A stretch of 64,000 nt of DNA from positions 62,001 through 126,000 of the forward strand of contig JADFUC010001925.1 in assembly GCA_019722365.1 (NCBI GenBank). Reading direction: 5' to 3'. Below, piece after piece: positions 48,789-60,453 of the stretch (within the stretch, counting starts at the first letter, position 1; every line of letters starts with the position of its first letter). The stretch comes from Lithospermum erythrorhizon. Taxonomy: Eukaryota > Streptophyta > Magnoliopsida > Boraginales > Boraginaceae. The notes beneath the pieces are model-generated. The model ran no database searches. It was not told the origin of the DNA and saw only the letters and a program-made list of their open reading frames with translations. Made by a program: the position numbers and the translations under genes.

Positions 48789-49993
48789 ATATGCTAGTGC
48801 TTGGAGTTGGGGAGGATTTTGTTGGTTTAAGGTTTAGGGTTTTAGTATTTTCTGGAGTAAAACCTTCCTCTGTCTTCTTTCTAAACAACTCCGAGGTAAC
48901 TCCTCGCAGAAAACGATTATTTCATTCCCCTATTCGTAGCTAGTAGTAGCTAAGAAGTTTTATTGCCAGAAATCGCCATTTCACTAAAAAATATTATTTC
49001 AAAGCACATGACAATAAGTTATTCTAATTGTGGGCCCGTAGATTGGCCGGGCACGTTCAAGTTTCTATGTACTCCGCACTAACAAACTATAGAGTAACAA
49101 TTTATATGCTGCAATTAAAGATTCCGTCCTTTCAATTATCATGGTAAAGCTTCTACATGGTAAGTGGCCCCTCAATTATCGCATTTTATTCTCAACAAAT
49201 AAATACGACTATCGTTTTAGGGAAACAAATAAAAAAATACTATTTGGGTGTGTATAGTATTTTTAGGGAAACAATTAAATGAAGTGTAACGTTTATAAAT
49301 TTGGCAAAATCTTTGGCAAATCTTTTTGCTATGAAGTGTCACGTTTAGGGTTTGAGTCCCTGTTTTTTTTTTTCTTTCAACCCATTAGTTTTGTATTTGT
49401 GGAACAAGATCTACATTAATCTAGTTCAAACTAAATCGAATTTTAATAATTGAATTCGATTTGATTTAAATTAAAAGCACATAGGTAAAGTGAATCCTCT
49501 TGGCCAAGAGTTGGTAATGGGAATGAAATCTTTGTTTTGCTACATTTTTCGTAATATTTATTAGAATTAGCAATGGCTACTTCTACACTTTCAAGATCAG
49601 TTATGTGCTCAATATTCGATGTATTTTTTGCCCAAATACTAAAAGCTTGCAAAATGAATGATATAGATAAGTTGCACTCTAGCATGGGTAAAATGAACCT
49701 AAGTAATTTCGAAATGGTTATATGCAATAATCCAAATTGTTACATAGAATCCATCTGCTCAAAATTCATACCCACTAAAAGATCATACAGCATAAATAAC
49801 AGTTCAGCTGAGGTAACAAAACGTTCTAAATTGTCTAAAAATTTCATGTTGAGGTTCTCTCTTTTAACTGTTTGCAAACAACAGACAACTTAACGGCATA
49901 AACATCTATTGGCGAGGACAAATTGCTGGTCAGCTCAAAACAGTACACATTGAATTGGGGACGCAACCCCATCAAATATAAGTATCTGCAAAA
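48789..49993. other. Intergenic region between RH57-like and S1FA-like genes
   Basis: Contains the RH57 leader with a telo-box (48834-48842) and AT-rich spacer. ORFs at 49443-49727 (minus) and 49573-49893 (plus) overlap each other. Neither has recognisable motifs, so neither is called. The minus reading KYYEKCSKTKISFPLPTLGQ has coding-like texture and could be a gene fragment, but I cannot name it. Confidence 0.35.
48834..48842 (+). promoter_or_regulatory. Telo-box upstream of RH57-like gene
   Basis: TTAGGGTTT on the + strand is AAACCCTAA on the gene strand, about 45 bases upstream of the start codon. This placement is typical for plant genes of ribosome biogenesis, which suits a rRNA-processing helicase. 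Confidence 0.5.
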
Positions 49994-52247
49994 CTATTCT
50001 CCAGGAGCTGCAACACCTTGCTTCAGTCTTTCCTTCTTCATCTTCTTTTTGGAGATTGGCTTCTTCTTTTTCGGAGGAAGGGTTTTATGTGCATAAACGT
50101 AGAGCACATAATTGCCAACAAGGAATGTCAAAAGAAGCCCGCCAATAACAATTAAGACAATCAACCCAGGATTGAATCCTCCAACTTCAACATTGTTGCC
50201 AGCATTTTTCTGTCCATCAATTCAAGGGAGATTGAGGATTAGAGATGAATGACAGACTATCCCTGATCTTCAATTCAGGTAACATGGGTATATACCATAA
50301 AGATAATGCACACGTAAACCTTAGGCTGATTTGGGTCCAGTCAATCATCTAAAACATACAAGTGACGTGGTTTAGATAAAAGAATTATTCTAAGTGACAT
50401 GGCCAAAACCTCAACATAGCAGGTCAATAGAACCTCAAACAATTCTAAGTTTTCGTTCACAGGTGGCTAGAAACGTATTTCAATCAAGTATGTGGATGAA
50501 TCCTGCTACTCGGATGTGAGGAAGTCCTCGACATCAAATTACAAATGATACCCACTGCATCATTTGCCATTAATTAGCAATATCAGACAACATATATGAT
50601 TGCATGTTTCATTTAATTATACGTGATGTACATTTTTATTTAATGATTGGCATCCACCAGAGATATGATAGTAAGAGAAACCAACATGCACCAGCCAGTT
50701 TCTTTAGGGAAGCAACTTATGTTAGTCTTGCAAATAATTAAGTCAACTTCCTCTACTATATTTGAATGACATACTTAAGATTTTGTGCAAGAAAGTGACA
50801 TATTTGCTTATTTTCAACATTTTCCACCATTACCCTTTCATACTAGTGTTATACTGTTACAACTTACAAATTTGCCGTCTTTGATGTATTAATCAATATG
50901 GGTTCCTTAATACTCTTATTTAACTTCAGAAAGATGTAATAATACATTTAGACTAAGTCAAGTACACTCCTTAACTTATGTGAAAATTGAAGCTAGTTCA
51001 TTCAAATAAAAGCGGAGGAATAAACATATTATTTTACACCATAGCTGGTACTCAAATCTTAATCAAAGCAACATAGGCACTGTATGTTCCTTAATTAGAA
51101 GCAACATAGTTGCAGAATGTTACTACTTTACTCTAAATGGACAATGCATGCTCATTTCAAAATATCCATCGACTCCAACAACAAAAACGTATGTGTCGGG
51201 GCAAAAGCCTCAAGTGCTTTACATGGTTATACCTGCCAATAAGGGTGTGTTTAAACACCTTCGCAACTGAAAACACACAAAGTGGTCACCAGCTTTAAAT
51301 CAAACTGCAGTTCTGTTCAAACTTCAAACATTATTGGATGACACAACGCAACCCAGTACTCCCTCCCTATATATCATGGGACTCCATCTACTGCTACTTA
51401 TCAAGTTATCATGGATCCTATGGATCAAAGCCTCAAGGGTAGGAAGTCGACAAATGCAAAACACATTTTTTCTTTCTTAAAATAGGATCTCTACTGGTTC
51501 TCCACTTACCCCGTAATATTTTTTTTCTTTTTTTAAAGAGGATCATTAGCGTTCTCCACTTACCCAGTAATTACTCGAACCCATAAAAGCAAGAAACCAT
51601 GATACACCAAACAAAGATGCAATTTTTTTTTTCATACTAGGAGTATAATTCACCTTTTAAATATTCACATCAGGCATTATTTCCCCCCTCAAAGACTTAT
51701 CAATCACCCTCAATAGAATCATAATTAATTTTATTATCAACCCACCATTCTTCTTCCTTGACCAAACTAGCCACAAAGTCAACTCACAATTTTATTTTAT
51801 CTTATTTCAAATTTCCCAAATGCACCAAACAAATTGTAAATAAATTCCTTAAAAAATCACACCAGACCATCTATTAACACATACGGAGTATCATTCAAAT
51901 CTAGAGATCAGAGAACGGGCTCCGTTACCCAACCCAAAGGGGGCAATGTGATAAGTTTAATATGATTTGATCCCACCAACATGCATTTTTTTTTTCGGAA
52001 GCTCATTTCATAACGTACCAACTTGGTGTTCCGGAGGCGGGCGTTACAGGGTCTATATATATTAACGCAATAAATCAGTGAATAACATAACAAACAAAAT
52101 TTAATTAATATAAACTCTAGATAATTAGATTCTATAAAAAGCTAAAATACATTATAATAACAGATCTATAAAAATTAAAATAAAGAACTAATAGAGCAAT
52201 TAATATGAATATTTAGAGAGAGAAAGTACCGTGCCATCGCGATCCAT
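49994..52247 (-). CDS. S1FA-like protein (annotated DNA-binding; has a membrane helix)
   Basis: Two exons: 52247-52230 (six codons, MDRDGT) and 50209-49994; 234 nt, 77 residues. The second exon reads [20 protein letters not shown], then [20 protein letters not shown], then a Lys-rich tail [21 protein letters not shown]. This matches plant S1FA proteins over the whole length, including the PGE end. S1FA was first described in spinach as a factor binding the S1F site of the plastid-protein gene rps1. The sequence itself shows one hydrophobic segment of about 25 residues followed by a basic nuclear-localisation-like tail, so membrane location is as plausible as DNA binding. A 2020-nt intron separates the exons. 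Both the ATG and the splice phase (0) are unambiguous. Confidence 0.9.
51905..52065. other. GC-richer insert of unknown origin in the S1FA intron
   Basis: About 160 bp markedly less AT-rich than the flanks, with words such as GAACGGGCTCCGTTACCCAA and GGTGTTCCGGAGGCGGGCGT. It contains an ORF on the minus strand (51908-52093) of no recognisable family. It looks like inserted DNA, perhaps part of a transposable element. No terminal repeats or target duplication were found, so it is left unclassified. Confidence 0.4.
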
Positions 52248-53277
52248 TGAAGGAGAAAACGAAATGATGGAGGTAGAGTCGACTTTGTTCAAATACTATA
52301 AAATAGGGGAAAATAAAGGGACTTATCAGTTTTTTCTGCTCATCAACATAACGCCCCCCACCTTAATTTTCTGTAACAGTTGACACCCGGTGATTAAATA
52401 TTTAAATGCAATCATTATATTAACTGCTTTTAATTTTATCCGTGACTAGATAGTAGATTAAAAATATTGAAGTCATTAATCGATTTAAAATAAAATGAAT
52501 CTGACTCGAGAATATGATCTTGATGGGTATATAATAAAATGATTAAATTTAATTGTTTCCTTAAAAATATTTGATAGCCATATTTATTTGTCACGGTTAA
52601 CTAATTTTGATACTCCGTAAGTTAATTGCAATAACCTTTGAAATAAATCATAATGTCATGCCAAACAATAAAACAATATTTAAAACATTTGGGTTTGAAA
52701 TCTAAGAGAGGAGAGGTGAGTAATTGAAATAGACCAGCAGAACATTGCATTTTTCTCACTGTATAATTAATTTTTTTTGATAAATAATGCATAACAATTC
52801 AAATGTTCAATACAACATTGTTTGCATTGTGATCAACACCATCAAACAAATAATCCATAGAATTAAAAGTTTTAATTGTTACATCAAGCAAGTTTAAAAA
52901 ACCATATTCAATTATATTTGGCGAAAGGACAACCTCATTGTATAATTTTAATTAATTTAATGACACAATTGGTGAAACCTTGAATTTTTTAACTAATAGG
53001 TGAATCATTATCGAGCTTGGATGGAAAAAATTAATGAAATATCAAAAAAAATATTGCAAAAAGATAATAACTCAAACATAGAGTATACATTCAAAATGAA
53101 ACAATTAAAGGAAACTCATGATTCACTCCATTTTAAAAAGGAAAAACATTCTTTGAACTATATTTAAATTTATTCAAACATTGGACATGGAAGATCAAGA
53201 GTCTCAAACTCTTAATATATGTCAGACATAATACAATAAGAAATTACAAAGCATTTTTACAAATGCGACACTGTTAC
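52248..53277. other. AT-rich intergenic region
   Basis: About 1 kb between the S1FA start codon and the 3' end of the peroxidase gene. The first 100 bases are pyrimidine-rich promoter or leader sequence. The rest is AT-rich without recognisable genes or elements. Confidence 0.45.
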
Positions 53278-54856
53278 TCAAGCATTAACAAATCGACAAT
53301 CTTTTCTAATTTCTCCTTGAGTTCCAGTCAATGGATTATTCTCGGATAAAATCACCATAGCTCTTGCAAATTGGGCATGGAAATAGCTATTATCAGCAGC
53401 CATTTTCTTGACATAAGGAGCAGTAGCTTTATCAGATGCCAATTCTTGATCAATTACTAGTAGCCCTTTGTGTGCCAAGATGTTTTTGTAGTACATATTA
53501 TCTAGAACCATTGTTGTTACGCGATCGAATCTTGAATACTCCACTGCCACAGGGTTTGGTGTAGCGGAGGGGCAACGACCTTTTAGGTATGTCGCATATG
53601 CAGGGTCCAAGGATGGATCAACTGTAGGGTACAATCTGTCAACTATGTTTACGCAATGAACTCGTCCCACCGAATGAGCACCTATTATAAGTTACAAACA
53701 TCAATATCCAACGATACTTTTTAAGTTACATCGATCAATTTCCAACAAAAAAATAGTGAATTAGAATGATCACCTATAAGAGCAACCGCGCCTTCAGTAT
53801 CAACACCAACGGATTTAAAGATCGAAAGGAATGATGAAATCGAAGCGTTATGATTGGGAATGTACTTCTCAATCTCACCAACAAAACTAGTTCTTCCATC
53901 TCTTCGCCCTGTTTTCATTAACATGCGTGGTCCTCCTAACTAATCAACAAAAGGGATTTGATAAATTGAAGTCATAATAATTATAACTCCGGATCAGATT
54001 CTTAAGCTTAAAACATAAAAACGGTTCTTAAATTTTTCTAAATCATTTTTTTGGTTACTATATCTATTACTAATATATGTAAGGAGGATAAGTTGTATAT
54101 ATGGTTACCAGGGGAGAGCCTTCACTTGCTGAAAGGGCAATTATATCAGCACAAGAAACAGTTTTGGGACATTTTGCTTCCAAGGCAGCCTTAATAACAT
54201 CAATGTACTTCAAATTCCTCATACCAAAGTTTCTGTTAGATGTCATCTCCGACTTTATCCCGTTTTTTGATTGTAGCAATAGTGATGCATCGCATGACTG
54301 TTCAAAAATATGACAATTAAATTGGAAGAAAGTTTGTTGCAATAGTAATGCATGAGATGTAACAAAATATGACAATTAATATGGGAAAGACAATGAGTCA
54401 AGTACGTTTGTAGTAATAGCGATGCATCGTAAGACTTCAATTGTGACAACTAAAATGCGCAAGGAAGGACGTATGGTAGCAATAAAGATACATGACAATT
54501 GTGATTTATACGAGGATATCGCTATATATATTTTTAGATACATCTATTATAGTTTCGCTAAAATCAAGCGACTCATATTTTCATTTATTAAATTTTAAAT
54601 TGATCAAGACATGTATCATTATTTTAATAAAGTGTAATATAATATGTTACTCTCCATTATAAATTAGAATTATAATAGGTGAATCATGTAGTCAAATAAT
54701 AATTACCTTGACAATGCAATCATGGAAGAGAGTTCTGATCCAGGAAACAGCTGTGTTTCCATGCTTCTTGTACAGCGTGTAAACTTGCTGCTTAATTATT
54801 TCGGGTGCTTGTGGGCAACTCTTGGCATAGTAGTTTAACTGAAGATCTATTTGTTG
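53278..54856 (-). CDS. Class III peroxidase, PER21-like, signal-peptide exon not found
   Basis: Secreted haem peroxidase oxidising phenolics with H2O2 in the cell wall. Exons: 54856-54707, 54297-54109, 53939-53774, 53681-53278; 909 nt, an open 302 residues ending VNA. Visible features: NYYAKSCPQAPEII, distal RTLFHDC (catalytic Arg and His), SCDASLLL, CPKTVSCADI, KTGRRDG, GAHSVGRVHC (proximal haem His) and a C-terminal RKDCRFVN. All eight family cysteines are present. Sequence is closest to my memory of Arabidopsis PER21. The exon beginning QQIDLQLNYY starts at an acceptor (TTTTAG/CAACAA), so an upstream exon with ATG and signal peptide (about 25 residues) is required; I saw none convincing in the next 1.5 kb upstream. 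Either it is farther away or the gene is truncated. Confidence 0.85.
54271..54520 (-). repeat. Tandem copies of a peroxidase exon 2 border within the upstream intron
   Basis: Units at 54271-54333, 54334-54407 and 54408-54472, with a partial one from 54473. Each carries on the + strand a form of TTGTAGCAATAGTGATGCAT followed by TATGACAATTAA-type sequence. The first unit contains the true exon 2 start (54297). Read on the gene strand the exon says SCDASLLLQS, while the third copy still reads SYDASLLLQT, with Cys changed to Tyr. The copies are diverged and upstream of the functional acceptor. Confidence 0.8.
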
Positions 54857-56348
54857 CTAAAATTCATACTTACATTAAAATAAAAGTGCTTTTAATTTCT
54901 AATCATTTAAAAACAGTGCATGTGAAACACAGGTCTCATCCCCATTCCAAAAAGAAAAAAATTGTTTAAATTTGAATTATGGGTTGTATTATTTAACAGA
55001 TAATATTGTATAATAGTGGTGAAAGAGGATATCAACATATTTTTTAAAATAATCTAGTGATGTTGAATTCTCGATCTTTACCTTACACATGAAACGATTC
55101 TAATCACTACATCAAAATTTCCAATCACCAAAATATTAACGTGATATTTTTAATATACTTAATTTAAATATAAGAATGAGTGAGTATTAACTAATGCTTG
55201 AAAGTTTGTTGAGTTGAACGTACACAAATTAAATATGATAATCTTCGATCTACTGTATTAATGTAACTAGGAAGTAAGTCAATAAATTAAATTGAGGAAA
55301 AAAACAAAATGGTCAGGAATTAATTTAGCATATGAATATGACCAAGGCCTAAAAGCATTGGAATAATGTTGAAAATAGACTAGGTGAAAACTATTTTTAC
55401 GTAGTGTTGACCAGGAAAGGTAGATTCTGTGTCGACTGCATGAACTAAACTACTCCGTAGTAAATAATACTTCCTCCAATTTTTTATAATTATCATTTTA
55501 GCAAAAAAATTTTTTTATAATTATCATTTCAAAGATAATAAATGGTCTTTATTTTTATTATATTCCTTTGACTAATTCTTTCTCTTGAAATAAAAACAAC
55601 CACAATAACATATTGCTTAAACTGATCATTATTCTATATTTTCTATTTATTTTGATTAATTTTCTTTTTCTTAGTTATATGTATAATGTGCTAAAAAGCT
55701 GATAACGAAAAAATGGTGAGATTAAGAAACTTTCTGTATGTTAATCGGTTACTATAATTAATTGGACATACAAAATTTAACCGTCCACAAGTCAATTTTA
55801 TTGATGTCAAATGCTCGTTAATAAATGGTTTCTCGATGGGCGACGGGTCCATATATATCTATTTGATTGATAGGTTTGGTTAATAATACGGAGTAGCTTA
55901 TAAAATAATTAATTTTGACAATACATTACTTAGATAGAAAAATATTTTTGAAAGTATCAAGCTAAGAGATTTGAACATATACTTGAATAAACTAGATTGC
56001 CATTTATGTGAGAAAACTAACCACTAAAACAATTTAAATGAAATAAATGATGATACGAGATTAATGTGAGTAAGAGGAACGCCAACAACACAATTAGACT
56101 TGAGCTCCAAATATATTAGAGATCTTATGGCTTAATTGATTTATGCCATTAATTGTAATAATGAGAGACTGTCTAAATGCCTTGTTCCTAAGCTTGTTTA
56201 TATAGGGAGGGATATGTCCTGTTGCCTAAGGATTTATGTAATTAAATTAATCAAATCTATCATATTCCACTACTCAACCACTTCATTTTTTTGGCTTAGT
56301 TTGTGCTTAACTGACGCCCAAAGATCTATTCAACAAAATGTTAAATAA
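54857..56348. other. Upstream region of the peroxidase gene, AT-rich
   Basis: Searched on the - strand for a signal-peptide exon (ATG, a hydrophobic run, then a GT donor in phase 0) without success; the only ATG-donor candidate, near 55432-55392, encodes nothing signal-like. The region is AT-rich, with TACTCCGTAG-type words near 55451 and one-sided MITE-like sequence near 55469. No gene was recognised. Confidence 0.4.
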
Positions 56349-56460
56349 ACCCTTGGGCATAGCTTAGTGGCTTCCAGAGTTTTGTTGGTGTCATACCACC
56401 CTCAGGATGAAGATCCGAATCTGTGTGGGGACAGGTTTGACCCCTCAGTTTGCAAGCAGA
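56349..56460 (+). mobile_element. tRNA-derived SINE head
   Basis: CCTTGGGCATAGCTTAGTGG includes a near-perfect pol III A box (TAGCTTAGTGG), and GGTTTGACCCCT near 56432 resembles the B box (GGTTCGANNCC). The rest does not fold as a tRNA, so this is a SINE 5' head and not a tRNA gene. Its body appears to continue to about 56501, where a CACTA-like element interrupts it. Confidence 0.55.
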
Positions 56461-56501
56461 AAAAGAGAGCTCAAACGAGACCCACACCTAGAGACATCCA
56501 A

Positions 56502-58099
56502 TACTACAAAAATACACTTAGAAAGAGTTAATTCACCGAAAAGCACTTGCAAAAACGCCTCTAAAAAGCACTTAGAGGACATCATGGAAGGCCACCAAGT
56601 TTTAACTTAGAGATTTTCAAAAAGCGCCTCTGTTGTAACTTAGACGACGCTCAAGCACTTCTAAATGAAATTATTAAAATAAAAATAAAAGTCTCCGATT
56701 TAAAATAAAAAGCCGATTTCACCCCCCCCGACCTGGCCGCCGAGACTTCTTCCGCCGACCTCCTCCGCCGACCCCCTCCTCCTCCGTCTCGACTCTCCGG
56801 TCGACTCCTCCACGCCGCCTCTTATTCCCTCCTTCCTCCCATGAAGGCTGCCGCGCCCCTCCCTGCTCCGCCTCCGGTCGACCTCCGCCAGCCCTCTAAA
56901 CTCCCTCCACGTCGCTCCCTATTCTCTCTCATAAGGCCACGCCGCTCTCTCTCAGCGGCCTCCTTTCGAACCTCTACTCTCCGCCGCACCACCACCACCA
57001 CCACCACAGGTATGCAATTAATTTTTCATTTTTGTAATATTTATTTATTTTCAGTTTTTTAATTTTATTTTTAATTTTTTTAATTTCTTATGTTAATCTG
57101 AAATGTATATATAGTTCAACTTGTTTAAATTAATTGTTTATGTTAACTGAAGCTATATATAGTTTTAATTATAATTTGATTTATTTTGAGTTTTAGTAAA
57201 TTGCATAGTTTCAAGTACTAAAGATGTATGATTTGTGCTCGGAATTGTTGGCTATGTTCGTTGGTATATTTTGTTAATTTTTGCACTTATGATCTATTTC
57301 AGTAAGTAATTATGGATCGAAATTGACGGTTGTCAATCGCTTGTCATGCTAATATGAAACGGTGTGGAAGGAGTTTATTGAAGTTGTTTCTAATAAATGC
57401 CGAGGATGTAGTACCGCCTATGTCCTTGGCTGGTGCTGTTTAAATCTAAGTACGTTAATGAGATTTAACCTGAAAGAGCATTTGATATGTAAATCTACAT
57501 GATAATAAACCATACTTGTCGGACAATTCATGAAAAGATGAAAGTTGATTCAGGGTCCACTCCGATTTAAGCTCGAGAAGTGGACACGATGAGAGCGAAC
57601 GAGGCGTTGTGAGATAATGTATGCTACTCAAGGGTATTAGGCGAAGATTTTATCGATCATCCCGACCTAAATAGAATCGAATACATGAATCGAGTAAATA
57701 ATCCCACTCTATTTACCTTCTTAGATGGCGATTCATCGGCAAGTTAAAACATAGCCTATTATATGAATATTCATAAATGAATCAAACATTTGTTTCGACA
57801 GTTACGGTTATGTTTCTCAATAAAATGTTTAAGAATTGGCGATTTTATAACATATTTGAATTTGTTTTTTATTATCTTTGTTGTCTTTGCGTTTATAAGA
57901 AATGTCTATATTAAGGAAATTAAAACAAAGTTACAAATTATAAACTTAGAAGGCGCTTCAAGAAGTGTCAGTTTCAAAGAATTCACTTAGAGGGCGCCTA
58001 TATTAACTATTTGTATGCTCTAAGCTTAAAACACTTACATTTATAATTGTGACGCTATACGCTTTGTGCTTTTTGAAGTGCTATATATATTTTTGCCAG
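56502..58099. mobile_element. CACTA-like (En/Spm-type) non-autonomous element, about 1.6 kb
   Basis: Left end TACTACAAAAATACACTTAG and the reverse complement of the right end, CTGGCAAAAATATATATAGC, resemble CACTA termini (CACTACAAAAA-type) and are flanked by AAT on both sides (56499-56501 or adjacent, and 58100-58102), compatible with a 3-bp target duplication. Subterminal regions repeat AGCACTT and GGCGC(C/T) words in both orientations, as expected of this superfamily. The interior has a strongly GC-rich stretch (56715-57005) containing a Pro/Arg/Ser-rich ORF (56841-57062), then AT-rich DNA. No transposase domain is recognisable. The terminal bases depart from strict CACTA, so another TIR superfamily remains possible. 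Confidence 0.5.
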
Positions 58100-58213
58100 A
58101 ATGATCCGCGATTTACCCTCCTTCACGACGCTGCAGCTATTTAGAACGGAAGTAAACAGACCGCTTTGATCGCTTAACAAAAATGCGTTAAATAAGTAGT
58201 TAATACTATGGTA

Positions 58214-58573
58214 CTACGTCCATTATCCCTAAAAGATTGCCTAATTGATTTTTCTAATGTCAAAATTAACAAATTTTATAATTTTAATTTACATATACAA
58301 TTTAGATTTGTATTCAAATTGTCATGCTAATAGCTATCCATATTGATATTTTCATCAATATTTTTTTCATTAAAAACTGCCCTTATTGCTATTACAGCGA
58401 TTTAACATCCCAAACTTCATCACATGAAGAATATCTTCTTGACACTGACTAATTTTAATGGTTTTCTTCATCAACATTATATATAGAGAAAAAAAGAGAG
58501 GAGAATTTGAGATCAAAATTTTAAAAGTCAATTGTTAAATTCAAAATCAGATAATATTTTTGAGATGGAAGAG
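58214..58573. mobile_element. Stowaway-like MITE, about 360 bp, TA-flanked
   Basis: Left terminus CTACGTCCATTATCCCTAAA and the reverse complement of the right terminus, CTCTTCCATCTCAAAAATAT, are degenerate Stowaway inverted repeats with TA on each side. The interior shares words with the element at 31614-31865 (AGATTGTCTAATT-like after the left end, TCAAAATTAACAAA), suggesting one family. Confidence 0.6.
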
Positions 58574-59771
58574 TACTTCATAATTCAATTTCAAAGTCAT
58601 ATTGTTCTGTACTTATTCTATTCAATGTTTCAGCAATGTATTATCCACATTGGAGTGGTTGTGAGAAAACTCAATATATGAATATTAATTGAGGTCTCTA
58701 GATCGAACCCATTTCCTTAATTTATTATTCAATATTTTCTTTTCAGCTTTTAGACTTGTTTATGTCGGTTTAATAGTGATTAAAAATATTTAAGAAAATA
58801 TAATTATGTAACATACTTTGAAAAGAAGTAAAAAAATATTTATTGCGGGCTTCTACCCACATTATTATAACGATATTATATATATATATATCCTAGGCAA
58901 TTTAAATTTTTATACAAATTTATGTCCTTATACTCATAAAATTATTGTAGTATGAGCTATATATTAAAGTTTTAATTATATTATATTTGAATAAACTGGC
59001 AAAGTGGATTCTAGAATATACTTATTAATTTCTACTATATTATACCTATAAAGTTTGAATATACTTAACATAATTTTAGTTGATCAGTCAAATCTCTTAC
59101 TATTTGGAATTGTGGAAGCAAAGTAAGAGAGAAGCATTATACTTGACATCGCTCAAGATTATCGATAATTTAGATGATGGTAATTTGTTTCTAGGGGACG
59201 CGAATAAAAGTCATGGAATCAAATGCCACCCAGTTTATTTTGATTAAAGTTCTAAAATCAACCACACGCAAGATCGTTTTGGGATCTGGAGACTATGTAT
59301 TTGATGAATTATTGGATGACATTTGGAGCATGACCAACATTTTAAATAATTATATTCGATGACTACTTGTTCCAAGTCAAATAAAATGTAGTAAGAATTT
59401 TATGATATGTCTAACATGTTATCAGATCCTATATTTCTGTTAATTTTCAGAAGAACAATTCTATATCTGCATAGCTAATAATATGTTCTTTGCTCAAATT
59501 CATTCCATCTTCTAACATTATTTTGAATAATATAAAATTAAGGATTCTCTCCTACTTATAAAAGTTGCTGAAATATGCTTTTCTTTTCTTTCACATTATT
59601 AATTACTATATTATCCTTTATTATAATAATTTATTACTGAAAATATATTTCTAAAGTTTTAAAAGGACCTATAATAATTCAATATACAAATCAAATTTGA
59701 ATAAAATTGCATAACACCAAACATATTGGACAAAGTATCTACTCTCTTATATTATATATCCAATAGTTTTG

Positions 59772-59773
<2 letters not shown>

Positions 59774-59818
<45 letters not shown>

Positions 59819-59850
59819 TATATGGTATATATATATATATATAGTATATA
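59774..59850. repeat. (TA)n microsatellite with GTATATGG interruptions
   Basis: About 40 bp of uninterrupted TA dinucleotides followed by further TA blocks separated by AGTATATATGG and AGTATATA. An ORF across it is a low-complexity Tyr/Ile artefact. Confidence 0.95.
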
Positions 59851-60204
59851 TAAGGCCACACACTACCTACTATATCTTTTATTATCAACATTGTATTCAA
59901 TATTATATAAAAAATAATGCATCAACATATTCTAGCCAATAGATAAATGTTTGATATAATACTACCTTTATTTTTATACTATAATTCCCTCAGCTTGGGA
60001 TAAATTACCAAGTAATTCCATTTTAATGCAATGAATTAGTTCATCTATACTAAATTTTTTATATGATAATTATTCAATTATAAATTAAAAAACGTTTCTA
60101 ATCCAAAATTACTATTAAAGAATATGATTTAAATTATTATGTGATATCTTGTAATATATTTCAAATAACAAATTAAAAAAAGCCTGGCTGCTACATATCT
60201 AATA

Positions 60205-60453
60205 CTCCCTCCATTCCCAATAGATTGTCAAGGTTTGAATTTGAATTTTTCACAAATTAAATGTTCAATAATCTAAATATTTTTATTTATGTTGTATAAT
60301 ATTTGGTGAAATGACAATAATACATTAATGTACTTTAATATTGGATATTAAATTTATTAAAATCAAAATATAGTTTATGGATGGAGACATAAAAGTTTGT
60401 CACTTGAAACACTTAAACTGCCGACGCATTAATCATTTTAAAGATAGTAGAAG
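60205..60453. mobile_element. Stowaway-like MITE with eroded right end
   Basis: The left end CTCCCTCCATTCCCAATAGA is nearly the canonical Stowaway terminus and is preceded by TA. The right end is weak (GATAGTAGAAG then TA), so the length of about 249 bp is approximate. The interior is AT-rich and non-coding. Confidence 0.5.

Noticed and set aside
49443..49893. Overlapping plus and minus ORFs of about 100 codons as genes
   Set aside because: They lie on opposite strands of the same bases, have no recognisable domain and lack flanking exons; at most one could be a relic.
56361..56445. A tRNA gene
   Set aside because: A and B box-like motifs are present, but the spacing is long and there is no cloverleaf or acceptor-stem pairing; better explained as a SINE head.
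56822..57007. Minus-strand Arg/Gly-rich ORF as a gene
   Set aside because: It is the antisense of the GC-rich interior of the CACTA-like element, is low complexity and shows no motifs.
59726..59917. ORF of Tyr/Ile repeats
   Set aside because: It is produced by the TA microsatellite.
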